Shown piece after piece: positions 1-11,840 of a stretch of DNA of 64,000 bases; position 1 is the stretch's first letter, and each line of letters starts with the position of its first letter. Position numbers and translations under genes: made by a program. Source of the DNA: Guyanagaster necrorhizus (lineage: Eukaryota; Basidiomycota; Agaricomycetes; Agaricales; Physalacriaceae); assembly GCF_019112545.1 (NCBI RefSeq), contig NW_025064886.1:291277-355276 (forward strand). The letters are read 5' to 3'. Below the pieces are notes generated by a model. That model saw nothing but the letters and a program-made list of their open reading frames with translations, had not been told where the DNA came from and did not search any database.

Positions 1-1124
1 CGCGATCCTGGCGGACATATTCGTGAGTATTATCTCGGAAGAATGAGCAAATAAATAACACACTGGTGCCGAAGCCAACGGTACACCGAGGTTAAAGAGG
101 GTCTGATCCAATCGGAAAAGTGGTGAGCTTGTGGAGAACAGTCACGTACTTCTTGCAACTTGAGCTCTATATCAGAGACATTTTGGGGATGGGCTATCTT
201 GAGAGGACCTATAACATGATGAGAAATTAAAGACGTCAAGTGCGATCACTGGACTGGACCTATCCCCCGTGGGCTCCGCCATGTCTTCATGGTGTTACCG
301 TCGCGCTTAGAGACTTGAGGCGCCGAGGATTTCAGTGGCACGTAGCTATAATCAAGATCATTGCAAAGCCAGAGGATGGACTAAAAATGAGCTGACGATG
401 CTGCCTTATCGCAATATTTCTCGTACGTTTCCCAATTCCATCCACTGTTCCCTAGCCTTTCCCAATCTAAAGAGCAGGTAATTAATATGAAACCGTGATG
501 ACGCGAACTCACCGTTAATATCCTCAGTGGGAGGCTTTGACCAGATGGCAAAGTTCGTCGCGGAAGATCCACCAAGCCCTTTACCGCTACGTGAATTATT
601 TCATTATTTCGATACGATATACCCAAACGATATGGACTTGCCGTGGCCAAATGCATTCCTTGCCGTTTACAAACTTCTGTGGAACCTGCGTTGTGAGGAC
701 TGGATAAAAATGATGCAAGAAAGGGAGTATGCTAGATGGCGCGCACTGTTCTGAAACTCCATCCGTACTGGGGCCTACCAAACGTGTGACCGTATTGGCC
801 AGGACGCACTACGACGATGGTTCATCAGACTTTGGATGTACTAACTGGCCTCAGCACGTACTGATAAGAGAGTCATCCAAATTGGCATCCCCAGCCTCCA
901 AAACGAGGACGGACAGGCTGGCGTTTTCGGAGAGACGCGCCGCAAGAATCAAGCCAGCCGTCTGTTCAGTTCGTCAGAATCGCAAGGTAGGGATGAGGTA
1001 CAACCTACCCCGCCACCTAAAGAACTGTCAGAGCACGCCACTAGTATATAATCAGACAAAGCTCACCGACTACGACATAATCAAAGGTTTTGCCGTCCAC
1101 ATCGCCAATTTCTACGAAAGGCAT
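1..1124 (-). CDS. GMC-family FAD oxidoreductase, 5' part, runs off left edge
   Basis: A glucose-methanol-choline type FAD oxidoreductase, probably an extracellular or peroxisomal alcohol/aryl-alcohol-type oxidase. The start is the ATG at 1124-1122. Joined exons give the dinucleotide-binding motif DYVVVGGGTAG, then ARLSEN, LEAGDAN, the FAD loop VPQKF...WPRGKGLGGSSATN and the following ERLGNSGWNWE, all in family order. The GGG of the first motif is split by two introns (1066-1017 and 1008-962) around an 8-nt exon at 1016-1009. The intron 641-587 begins with GC, not GT. Below about 390 the match continues only in pieces (GPLKIAHPQN and NLGVPLASAP in different frames). The distal part therefore either has more introns or is damaged. 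The catalytic His/Asn C-terminus lies outside the window, so the substrate cannot be inferred. Confidence 0.85.
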
Positions 1125-2003
1125 GATGACGATGAAGAAAAAGAACGGAACACTCAGCTGTTAGGATTGGAATTGATTCGTAGTCCCGTAGCGACTATAA
1201 GTGGAAACGTCGCCATATGTACAGCCATAACTAGCTACGTATTTCCTAGATTACATACAGCTTAGTTATTACCATAGGTACATTGGTTGTATTTAAGTAG
1301 CTGTAAGTTGGCTAATGAAACCTCGCCAGCTTCTAAACCGAACTCTCTCTGGTATACTTTGGACATTATATTTGGAGAAGAGACAGGAGAAGTGAATTCT
1401 CACATCAGCGTCAACCGAAAATTTGATATCATGATACATGTCTCATTTGCATCCCCATTGGAAAATGAACAACCATCAGTGAATATGAAAGGTAGAAAAA
1501 AATCAGTTAGGTGTAAATTCACCAAGTTCAACACCTGGGTCCTGCTCAAAAAGGTCGGGATACATATGTCGACAGTCACATGACATGGTCTGTTCTCACT
1601 GTCAGGCTTCGACTCAGTCCCGGCAGTGGCTTATCTCTGGCCTGCGGCGCATTTCAGGTCCTTCAAACTAGTCGTTCAATATACAGCAGACATTCAAACT
1701 TCCACTGCGCCAAAATTTTAAATTTAAATTTTTACCTCCGTTTGCCCCGCTTACGCGACTGTGGGGATATAATACATACAACAGGACTTTCAAGGTTCCA
1801 CCGGGCCAAAAATTTCGTATTCTTATTTAAATATTTTCCTCCGTTGCCTACGCGTCTTCTGTGGGATATAATGCTATAGGGGCGACTCCCAATTAAATAA
1901 CTCCAATTCTATCCATACCCGAGACATGGAACACCGTTTTGAGACCCAAATCTCCAGGTCTGTAAAAATTTTAACCCTTCTTTCGTCTGGCCTCATTTCA
2001 CCA
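1125..2003. other. intergenic, AT-rich, with imperfect tandem repeat
   Basis: This is the shared upstream region between the divergent GMC and membrane-protein genes. Open frames of about 100 codons at 1287-1583 and 1580-1879 resemble no family I know and carry no splice-consistent extensions. The only structure seen is the repeat at 1692-1878. Confidence 0.5.
1692..1878. repeat. two imperfect tandem copies of a ~90-bp AT-rich unit
   Basis: Unit 1 (about 1696-1783) and unit 2 (about 1789-1878) share, in order: TTCCAC, GGCCAAAA-like, ATTTAAAT, CCTCCGTT, a CGC core, and TGTGGGATATAAT. Small insertions and substitutions separate the copies. The shared order over about 90 bp makes chance unlikely. 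Confidence 0.55.
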
Positions 2004-3656
2004 ATGTCCGGTCTAGACGCTGTCTATGCCCGCTTCAAAACCGAACAACCGTGCGTCTTCTGTTATCTACTGCTTTTTGGTCGCTAACCCAATATGACAT
2101 GAAGATTTATTCCATTAGAAGTTCTCAAGGGGGATTTAGAACTTGGATCTATTGTTTTTGGTTTCTTTGTGCGTTTTTCAAGCGTGAGTACGAAGAGGTC
2201 AATTAAAATCCGAACACAGATTGGCTTTCTTTTGTTCACCGTATGGGCTGGCTATCGAGAGACTATACGAGCTCGACGAGTAAGCCACCTCTTCCTATGT
2301 AGGCTGCCAGAAGCCTAACAGCTTTTAAGTTTACAGCATACGTTTTCATGATATGGCTCGAGATTGCAGCGTGAGTTCATTTTCCCACCTCCTCAAGTCT
2401 GTCTGACTGTCTGGTCTAGAAATATTACATTTGCAGTAAGTCGATACGCGCATGTCAATTATTCATTTACATAACTTAGCACATCTTCAGATCGTTTCTT
2501 GGGGATATCTGTGAGTCGCGACTAAACTTCTATTATTTCTGGTTGCCGATGAACACAGGATTAGTATCTTTCCCCCAGGGATGCCAGTCTTTCTCATTTG
2601 CTCAATTTGTTGGATTTGCCAAGTATGTGCCTATGTCCTAAGCGGTGGCCATACTGATTACGCGAGTGTCTAGGTAACCTGTCTGATGTTCATCATCGTC
2701 AATCGGATATGCATTCTATTATCAGTACCACTGGAGAGAGCAAGTCGTTTTTAAAATCATGTCACCTCGTTCTAACGTTTAATTTAGAATGTTCTAAGGG
2801 CTGCTGTCGGGACCGTCTTGTTATTGATAACTGTATCATCAGCGTGCATTTGTCAGTCAATTCGATCATGCAGTTTCCTGACGCTGATGGTGGGCCCCAG
2901 GGATTCCAGCACAGTTGCAAATTAACGCAAAATATATCAGGGTACGTTCAAAGTTGGGCCACCGCTCACTATTCTGTTCTGATATTCGTATTCAAATTCT
3001 CAGGTGAACAGTTGGTGAGCTCTTTGATGTCCACATCAATATATTCTTTCTCATATGAGACAGGTGGGATCGAGTCGAAAAAAGTTTGTATTTCTGTAAG
3101 CGCCATTACCATCCTATTGAAGCGATGTGGACTAACATGTTTAGGTCTGGACTTGGCTTTGAACGTCATTTTTGTCCGGACAGTCAAAAGGCGATTGGTT
3201 GACCGTGGTTTGAGGAAATACGATCACATCTTGCTGTTCGTTTTGCTGTCTCATGTCACTGTTCTGTAAAATCTCATGAACCTTTATGTAGCTTTAACAT
3301 ACGCATCATCAGCGTCTCTATTGCAATGGACGTCCTCCTAATCAGTATGACAGCTCTACGAAATCCATTCGTTTACACCCAGGTTGGTCGAGTCAAGCCT
3401 AACATCAATTTCTAACACTCATCCATTGGCCAAGTTCCACCCCGTCACATATATCATCAAGCTGAGAATTGAGATGGTTATGTCTCGTATGTCTATCAGG
3501 ATTCCAATCCTCGCTAAGCGCTTACCCACATCAGGGCTCATCGTGAGAGTCGCCCAATCCACCGGCATTCAGTTATATGACAGAAACACTGAAATTTCTT
3601 CGGGAACATTCAGCACTATGCGTACCCAACCTCCTGTGTTAGTCTTTACATTTTAG
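2004..3656 (+). CDS. multi-pass integral membrane protein of a basidiomycete family, many short exons
   Basis: Spliced exons give a polytopic membrane protein of unknown function. Recognisable blocks in order are a first hydrophobic segment (from about 2120), YVFMIWLEIA (2337-2370), SWGYL, IFPPGMPVFLICSICWICQ, CLMFIIVNRICILL, ACIWIPAQLQIN, WWDRVEKSLYFCLDLALN, VKRRLVDRGLRKYDHI and FHPVTYIIKLRIEM. I recall this pattern (NRI after a paired helix, then a W-D-E-K block and FHPV-Y-KL-IEM) from Agaricomycete integral membrane proteins. Exons are tiny: 16 nt at 2420-2435 and 20 nt at 2491-2510, each flanked by GT and AG. The reading frame stays open through all joins, so the gene looks intact. The start at 2004 and stop at 3656 are the least certain parts. 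Confidence 0.6.
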
Positions 3657-4145
3657 CTCTTACATAAATCGTACGTACTCACGACAGAGTCATATAAAGG
3701 GCGGTCCACGTCGATACACACGTTTTTACCCATTCGGAGGCTGGGCCTGAAGTTGATGGTACGTCTGTTTTGCACCTTTTTACTGGTCCTTCACTGCCTT
3801 TGTAGATGTGGACGAGGTGCAACCAAAGCGGAGAAGGAAGTCTCTCATGTCTACCTCTTCTTTAGGACTTGATGACAAGCCCGTCATCGATGCTGGCTGC
3901 GCCAGCACTGTAGTCGAGCTGAAGTGACCACAAAATTGGATCACATCCATCACATGCTCGGTTGAGCTGTAATTATGGCTAACTGACCTTTTCATTGCTT
4001 TGATGTTACTTTTGGTGCTTAATGGTGTCCAACAATAATGTTTTTTGTTCAGTTGAGGGTCGCGGATTGCATGATCAATATAGCCACTTTTAAATACAAC
4101 GAGAATTCCTACAAAAGCGTACATATTCTGTCATCCTCTCCCTTT
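3657..4145. other. stretch without a supported gene
   Basis: An open frame of 114 codons on the minus strand (4124-3780) lies just downstream of the kinase-like gene. It has no recognisable family and could be 3' UTR. Nothing else is visible. Confidence 0.4.
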
Positions 4146-5009
4146 CTACAAACCCATGTCTCGTCCCACCTGCTGTAGCACGTCACACCCCTTGTCTCCC
4201 CGTCCGCACATGTGTGGCTCTGTCTGATCAAAGTCTATGATTCGAATGTCTATGCCATCTTCATCCGAGTAGAGCACATTCCGTTCCGCAAACTAGCAGC
4301 GTACGTTGGTCAGGAATAATACAGCTGAGTCGAAAATAAGCACCAACATCGCCGTGATGTACTCCACATTGATGTATCTCTCCAAGCTTGTGTAAAATGT
4401 GCATCCTATCATTAATCAGCATACATTTTTTAAAGGAGATATGAACGTATACCTTATACCTTTCTCCAAGTGATCGAAGCGCATCGGAAGCGTACCGCCC
4501 CAATATTCTAATACGAGACACGCGATTGGCTCTCCGTCTCCATCGACGGCCATCCCATGGCTTGAATCGCACAAAAAACCCATGAAGAAGCCCCAGAAAT
4601 AAGGAACGGCACGGCCCTGTACGTGCTCAAGATGAGCACTGTACATATGAGCTTCGTGCAACAGCGCTGGTATGAGGTCTTCTCGTAGGGCAAACTTTAA
4701 GGCCAGGTGGATGGGTGGCGATGATTTTGAGACCGCGACGCCATGAAATATTGGCGAATCTGAACAGTAATCATCATGAGTGGCTGCATCCACGTTCACG
4801 CTGAGGACTACAGGGCATGAAGCTGCCAAGTTTGAGACACTGCCCTTCTTAGCAGCCGCCGTCTTTGCCCGTGAACAATCGCATCTACCCAAGGCGGGTG
4901 CAAAATCTGCTTCAAATCGCGTCAAAGATAATTCTTTGATGTCCCAGCCAGGCCAGTTCTCCACAGGGAACGAGATGCGGAGCTGCTGGTGCTGTGGTGG
5001 CAATGGCAT
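4146..5009 (-). CDS. protein kinase-like protein (fungal divergent kinase fold)
   Basis: A compact kinase-fold protein of about 250 residues. Three exons join in frame. Exon 1 starts at the ATG at 5009 and carries the beta-3 lysine (LALKFAL), the alpha-C glutamate (HEAHMY) and the hinge (CLVLEYWGG). A short intron follows, then exon 2 with the catalytic-loop segment HQCGVHHGD. After a second intron, exon 3 begins FAERNVLY, supplying the Asn after the loop, and continues to IIDFDQTEPH, where DFD replaces DFG. The stop is at 4148-4146. The residues for phosphotransfer (K, E, HGD, N, DFD) are present. The short C-lobe is typical of expanded basidiomycete kinase-like families, whose substrates are unknown. 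Compare the homologue at 19098-20607, which lacks the catalytic Asp. Confidence 0.75.
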
Positions 5010-6139
5010 CCGTTACTGATAAAAGTAATACAATGTCCGGGGGTCAGAAATTCGGAGGTGAGCGCGGTAGGCTTGACGTGGTGAAGCGCCGAGAATGACA
5101 GCATACAGTTGTAGTTGCCGCCAAAGTCGATGTTCAGATAATAACTGCACTTTTTGGCATCCAGTTCGGATCACCGGTCCGGACGGTGCAAAAGAGAGTT
5201 GCTCGCTTGGAGACCCAAATACGCCTCAAAAAGTCAATCCGATAAATCCTTTCTATTCAAACTTCCTCAAACCTACATTTATCTCGGGGGTTTTTTTAAA
5301 TTCTCTGACAGATAACGGGTTGTTTGTAGGGACAGGTAAAATCCTCCACGAATCAAATTCTTGACCCGATTCAGTCTTCCATGTCCGCACTGTTGAAGAC
5401 GAGGTTCAATTCTTACTTCTACGCGGATGGTCGGGAATAAGTGGGATTACAATATCCCGTATTTCCTCACGTTTGCTTCTTATGTAACTTGGGTGTACCC
5501 CTCGCTTGAACTTCTACTATCGATTGAATTTTTCTTGGCGAGCCGCAGGTATAGCACTTCGCCAGCTTCTTGGATTCTTTCTCGGAGATAATACATCTCG
5601 TCTGACAAAATCCACACAGTCAGGGTCATGATTCAGCGCAACTCCTGGCCTTGGATATCCCATGGTTTGTTCACAAGAATTTCGGAGGGCTGTCGGAAAA
5701 ATGGATGTCAAAGTCGAATCATGAGGCCTACTGTTGGAGTTAATGAGGTAGGAGCGTGGACGTGGTGAACGAGGAAAAAGTTTTCGGAAGAGAACGAACA
5801 CTAGGATAAAATGTCGTAACGTTAATCTCAGCATTATGGTTGAAAGCTGTGTTATTTACCTAGGATAAAACATCGTAACATTACTATATAGGTAGTAAGT
5901 AAATATGGTCAAGGATAGATATGTATAGAAGGTACTCACATCTCAGCGTTATGGTTGAAAGCTGAGATGTGCAGAACGGTGTGACATGCCGAAAAAGGAA
6001 GGGATATCAAATAGGTAAGCGAACGTGTGCGTATCGTACTATTTCTACGTCTAACACCTACGTTATCGAAATTCCTTGAGTTCTTCGATCCTTTGATACG
6101 CTTATATATGAGCCTTGCAGTGCTTGACTATAACCGCAA
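5010..6139. other. intergenic with interleaved short repeats
   Basis: No gene is supported. Open frames at 5095-5364 (+) and 5517-5834 (-) have no recognisable family. The part next to the alpha-galactosidase promoter contains the repeat set at 5801-5969. Confidence 0.45.
5801..5969. repeat. interleaved direct repeats and a hairpin upstream of the alpha-galactosidase gene
   Basis: Repeat A (CTAGGATAAAA, then TCGTAAC) occurs at 5801-5824 and 5860-5883. Repeat B (ATCTCAGC, TTATGGTTGAAAGCTG) occurs at 5825-5849 and 5940-5964. The second B copy is closed by an inverted arm, CATCTCAGC (5939-5947) against GCTGAGATG (5961-5969), so it can fold as a hairpin. Copies differ at 2-3 positions. Confidence 0.6.
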
Positions 6140-8548
6140 ATGATGTATTCTATTATCACTATCCTCGGAACGACAACAGTCTTGTTGCTGAGTTCTGTGA
6201 ATGCTCTGGACAACGGAGTAGGACGCCTACCAGGTAACTCTCTACCTCAGCTCCGATTATAAAATATCCTCATGAGCCTTCTTAGTACTGGGATATAACA
6301 GTGAGCATTGCATCCCTGATGAAGACCGCAGCTTTGAACCACTGTCATGCAGCTTGGAATGCTTATCAAGTGAGATTCTTCCCAATTCATACGGTAGAAG
6401 GGAAAGCAACTCGACCTACAGTGTAACATTGATGAGGACCTCTTGCTCACGACTGCCAACCTCTTAAAATCGCTCGGTCTTCTTGTAAGTATTTAAAGAA
6501 ATCATTCGGACCATTGCCTAATGCATGACGTCACTGAGGACGTTGGATATGATCAATTAAACATCGATGACTGCTATGCGGAAAAAAACCGCAGCGCTGG
6601 CGGTGACATTGTTGCGGGTAGGACTCTGTCGCCCATCCAACTTGAGCTAAACTATTCCCTCGAGCAGACGCTGCCAGATTCAAAAGTGGCATGAAGATCC
6701 TGACTGATCAGATTCACGCCCTGGGCTTGTAAGGGCTACGTCTTTGTTAATGGTATACTGTCCTCACAACTATCTAGTAAAACTGGCATCGTAAGCGGTT
6801 CTCGAATCACAGCATAATACAGCTTCCTCATTAGACATGCAAAAAAAAAAGTACAGTGATTCGGGATGGTATACCTGTGCCGGTTATCCAGGATCCTATC
6901 AAAACGAACTGAGAGACTTGACAACGTTTTCGGATTGGGGCTTCGACTATCTCAAGTAGGAGTTATGCTGTGAACTTTATTCTAGTATATCCTACTAATA
7001 TGTATTCTTCTGTCTAGATATGACAACTGCGCTAGTAAGACAAGATACTCTGTTCAGGATCCGAAGACTTAATACTTTTCACCCTCAGTTCCATACGACG
7101 AGATCACGAGAGAGGGCATCGTTGGAAGTATGTATTTTCGGATTATATCGTGCCTGGGGCATTAATTCTACTATAGGATATCAACGTATGGCCGCTGCCG
7201 TGGTTCAAGTTCAGCAGTCCACTAAAAATAATCCTTTTTTACTGTCTCTCTGCGAATGGGGTTGGGTAAGCTCATCACACGGCTTAGTTACGTGCACATT
7301 GAATAGTTCTCCAACGTGTAGAGTCAAGTCTGGCTGTATGTTGAGCTGCTACGTCTTAGTACGTCTATATCATCTGACCTTCACAAAGGTGGGGAAAGCA
7401 ATTCGGTCAGAGTTGGAGAGTAAGTTCATCATGTTTACGCGCAATTTTAAATACTTACAAGACAATTCGCCTTAGACTACCGGGGATATTGCCGCTGAGT
7501 GGAACTCACTTGCGAATATCATCAACGTGTAAGCTTGGCTTGACTACCTTTCTGATGCTTACGCTTGTCTAGTAATTCTTTCCTAACTCAAGCGACGGAT
7601 TTCTATGGACGCAATGATCTAGATATGGTAAGAATGCGTGCGATACGACTTGGGCACATGCTAATGCCAGCGTAGCTTCAATTGTATGGGTCCGTCATGA
7701 TTTTGGCGTCCTGAATGTCTGATTGGCTTGTAGAGGGAACGGAAACCTTACTTTTGATGAGTCAAAATCGCATTTTACAGCGTGGGCACTAATGAAATCG
7801 CCTCTGCTCGTACGTCAGGATCCTTGATGTCTCTGTGCAACCGTTGAAATGTCGTCTGTAGATCGGAACGAACGTGAGCTTTGCCACAATACCCTACCTT
7901 GATCCACAATTAACGTCTTGTCCAGCTTTCAGCGATCACAAGTGAGACGTTGAGCATCCTCAAGAATAAAGAAATTCTGGCAATCAATCAAGATCCAGTC
8001 GTTGGGGCTTCCATTGCGCCTTTCCGATGGGGGATCAACGTTAGTGTGTTCCGCTTCTGCGAAGAACTTCTGCCTCCACCACCTATTGCTTCCTCTAGCC
8101 CGATTGGACCAGCAACAGTAGCTTCCCAGCTCAGTACTGGAGCGGCCCTACCCAAGATGGAACCGTTTTCATGCTCGTAAGAGCCGACCTTGGTTCACTC
8201 ATACTACTTGGGCTGATCGAAGTCTAGTTGAATACCCAGGATGAACCCTCTGCCCTATTTTTCAACCTGACCGAGTCCCCTTGGATTAGAGCGGGACGAC
8301 AATACTCAGTCCGGGTACGCTTTTCCTCTTTCCCATCGTGGGAGCGAATTCACCGATGTGCCCAGGACCTGTGGACGCACACAGATAACGGTACCGCCGT
8401 ACGTAACTTCACGGCATATGATGTTCCTGCACATGGCGTCGTGGCGCTTCTTCTGAAGGATGTGGGGGACGAACCGGATGGCATATATCCCCAATGCAGT
8501 GTGTGGTGGCAATGCATTGACAAAAACGGTACCCGGGTTGGTGGTTGA
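6140..8548 (+). CDS. alpha-galactosidase, glycoside hydrolase family 27, secreted
   Basis: Hydrolyses terminal alpha-1,6-galactose from galactomannans and oligosaccharides outside the cell. The start ATG at 6140 gives a hydrophobic signal peptide (MMYSIITILGTTTVLLLSSV). Spliced blocks follow GH27 order: RLPVLGYNTWNAYQCNIDED, LNIDDCYAEKNRS, LGFKTGIYSDSGWYTCAGYPGS, DYLKYDNC (the nucleophile Asp in the D-N-C motif), SLCEWGW, TTGDI, FYGRNDLDM, GNLTFDESKSHFTAWALMKS, LLIGTN and NKEILAINQDP. A C-terminal beta domain follows, to the stop at 8546-8548. DLDM replaces the usual DPDM near the acid/base. Three microexons are needed: 6286-6300 (15 nt), 6353-6369 (17 nt) and 6778-6790 (13 nt). The acceptor at about 6851 is preceded by a poly-A run rather than pyrimidines. 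Confidence 0.94.
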
Positions 8549-8621
8549 CACGTCAACGACATCGGCATAAGAAAAAACGGCTCCGATGAATACAACAGGT
8601 ACATATACAAGATAGGACAGC

Positions 8622-11092
8622 TTAAATACTGTTATAATTTGTGTTATAACTCCCTGAAATGACCGTCAATGATCGTCACGAGGGAATACGGTGGGACGTA
8701 CATATCCGCGCGAGATTATCTCCGCTACCCGTTGCTAGTAAGTTACCTGTAGGATTTAAGTCTATTGATATTACTGCCAGGAGATACTTTCAATTGCCAA
8801 TCATCATTGAAACGAAGATGACTCACCTGAGTTTTTGTGTCCTTGTAGCATACAGTGCATGATGGCGGTACGGGAGTCCCAGAATTGCACCCCACGATCT
8901 TTCGACCCTGATACGACCCAGTGACCGTCGTGCGAAACAGCAACGGAGAGAACGTAGTCCTGTTATCTCATGAAATCATAGGTTCGACACCCGGTGAAAA
9001 AGGATATACCTTATGTCCATTGAAATTCATGGTGCAGGGGCTAGGTTTATCACCCTCCTGCTTCCCTTTTGCCAGTCCACTAACATCCCAGTACTTCAGC
9101 GTCCTGTCGAGGCTTCCGCTTACAATGCCCTTCCCGTCCGGTGTGAATACAACGCTATAAACACTGTCACGGTGTCCACGGAGACGTTCTACCAGATTTC
9201 CAGTAGAGACATCCCATATCCTAACCACAGTGTCCAAGCTCCCGGCGGCTACCAACTGTCCGTTGGGCGAGATAGCGACAGAAGTAACACCGGCATCGTT
9301 GTTTAAAGTATCAGTATCGGTTATTGTCAGGACCTTTGAAAGCCCTCCTCCGTTCATATCCCATATCCGTGCAGTTTTGTCCCCGGACCCAGAAACTATA
9401 AGGCGCCCGTCATGTGAGAAGTCCAACGAGTAGATTTCCTGTTGGTGCCCATCAAATACATTCCGGATTCGTTTCTTTGCGATATCCCAAATCTGTGAAA
9501 TAAAATGCATCGGTTTTTGATTCCTCATGTTCTGAGAAAAGAATCACCCACCCGTATTTGTTTATCTTCGGCACCCGTGGCCAGGTATTTGCCATCAGGG
9601 CTGAATCGCACACTACGTATGTACAAATCGCCGGTCTTTCCAGCGCCATCGTCAACGAGCACACTAAGAATATCCCATGATTAGGACCTAGGGAGTAAAA
9701 TCGTTGAGCACAGAACTGCGTACCATGTTTTCTGTCCCGTCTTCACGTCGTAGATTTGGGCTGTTCGATTGCATCCAGTTGCTAGGTACTTGCCGTCCGC
9801 AGAGAACTGTACGCAACAGACCACCCTATCAATAATTCAGGTAAGAATCAATCAACATCCACACGCCTGTATGGAACCTACGTAGCATGTATCAAGGTGT
9901 GGACTAGGCTGATATCCAACGTTCTCTCGATCTTCGGATTAAACACTGCAAACCAATCGCTTGCCTCTTTTTTGAGTTCGGGTGGAATGGCATGCATATC
10001 CAAGTCAAGGAAGCTGGGCGCTTGGTCGGACATGGGAGGTAAGGCGCCTGAGGTTGAGCCCGAGGTTGGAAACGGTGGTGGTGGCTGAAGGCTGGCCTGT
10101 GACGGTGGGGAAGATGCTCTTAGCCCAGTTCCTGGACCCATCGCTACCAATCCCGGCAAACTCTTCGGAGTCTGCCCTGGAATGGGAGGCATTTGAGGAC
10201 TGAAGTGGTCTGAACACAATATTCAAGTCAAATTGGGCGGTTAAGATCGAGGGACGGAGGAATACCTGTACGTTCGCCTTTCATACGGTCTGTTTTGGGA
10301 CGTTTGGGATCTCGCTGATCCAGAGTACGTTCGCGGTCTCTGTCACGTTCTCGGTCTCTGTTTTCTCTGTCTCTGTCTCTGTCTCTGTCTCTTTCCCGAT
10401 CACGGTCGAGCATCCTCTCACGATCACGAAGGTCACGGTCGCGTCCGTAAAACGCGTCACCACCATACGACGAAGGAAGAGGTCCAGATATCAAAAGATT
10501 TTCTCGAAGACCAGAGGTAGAAGATCCGGCTGCTCCAATAGAACCAGGCCCGACAACTGGATGGGGTGGAGGTCCTCCTGTAACTGGAATATTCTGCCGC
10601 AATGCATGGAGCTCGGCGCGCACACGGGTCAGTTCCTCTTCGTATTGAGACCGGACTTTCGTATGTTGTGTCTCCAGGTCGTAAAGAGATTGCCGGATAA
10701 TATTAAGCTCGTTAACTTGAGATGACACTAGAATGAATCGTCAAAAAGGGGTGCCACTATCAACGGCAGATGGATCAACGCACTTTTTGTCTCATACTCA
10801 TCCCTCTGCTGTCGCATAACGTTCAGATCGGATACAAGGTTGTCGAACTCTTGTTTTATGAGATCGAAGGATTCATTAATCTGGCCGTGAGTCCCATGCG
10901 GCTGACTGGGGCCAGATGTCGGTGGTCCCGAAGGTTGGAGGCTCCGATGCTATTAAAGAAATAATCAACACTTCAATCAAACAGCATTAAATTCGATGTA
11001 ATGCGCATCTACTTGGAGGATCTCTCGGAGACAGAGACCCAAAAATTTCCGACAGCAAGGACACGCACATTGTAGATGGTTCCCGAGGACAT
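8622..11092 (-). CDS. TUP1: TUP1-type WD40 transcriptional co-repressor, copy a
   Basis: A nuclear general co-repressor that is tethered by DNA-binding proteins, usually with Ssn6/Cyc8. Exon 1 is 24 nt (11092-11069) and encodes MSSGTIYN. Exon 2 gives [10 protein letters not shown] and the N-terminal tetramerisation helix with [11 protein letters not shown]. The next exon begins [18 protein letters not shown]. An R/D/E-rich and then Pro/Ser-rich linker follows, then [15 protein letters not shown]. The WD40 propeller runs from about 9860 to 8640, with repeats ending IYD, IWD, YWD, FWD and IW. A last small exon gives the end SYNTN plus four residues, with stop 8624-8622. All frames are open, so the copy looks functional. 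It is the divergent partner of 15420-18510. They differ at about 16 of 120 residues in the central WD repeats by eye, and this copy has a shorter loop before TMNFNGHK. Confidence 0.93.
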
Positions 11093-11840
11093 GATTATCG
11101 CACAGTGCCGTTGAAATGGCTGAGTTCCGGAAAGAAGAGCGTCGACCGAGAAAAGAGGAGGTGGTGGGCGGGAAGGAAGGAAAGAAGATGGGTGTTGATG
11201 GCATTGCACCGATTTTATAATCGTGCTGAAGGGAATTCCACCTTCTCACGACTTGCCGCCGGTAAGACTCTTTTGGAAAAAATGTCGCCCCTGGTCGCAC
11301 ATGGCAATTCGATCGTGTAAGCTGAGTCCGGAAAATCCATTTATTCATCCTTCATTTTTCTTGATTGAGGAGCGCTCAGTGTAGGTGGTTATTCTTCAAG
11401 ACGCCGGATTCGCACTCCTCTGTATAATGCCGTCCATCCATCATCGCCGTCTGATAAGCCCGATCTTGGACCTGAACCCCTCCGGATCTGAAATGATGCA
11501 GTAGTAGCTAGTATGATGCTGCAGCAAGGATAATAGGCCGTACAGATGTCAGAAGCGGTTAACCTCACAATGTAACTGAGGGTCCATGATCCAAGCACCA
11601 ATACTACTGATCCAATAGAAAGTACGCGGACTCGGAGTCCCCGATTTGCCGCGAGGTTGATATAAGTGGAAAAATCTATTTGCTTATAACTGGTTCAGAT
11701 TTTTGGGCGGAACCGACTGCATAGCGTAAACCAAGATGTAAAATCCGACATCCAGTCGTGCTGAAATACTACTATTTTATGTATGTTAGGTACTATGTGA
11801 AGGGAGCTGTAACTGATAGATACATACAGTAGATCTAGTT
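11093..11840. other. stretch between TUP1a and GPI8 without a supported gene
   Basis: This holds the TUP1a promoter and the GPI8 3' flank. A 70-codon minus-strand frame at 11601-11389 is hydrophobic at its N-terminus but has no recognisable family. Confidence 0.4.

Noticed and set aside
729..1265. A 178-codon plus-strand open frame
   Set aside because: It lies opposite the first exons of the GMC gene, which explain the sequence with conserved motifs.
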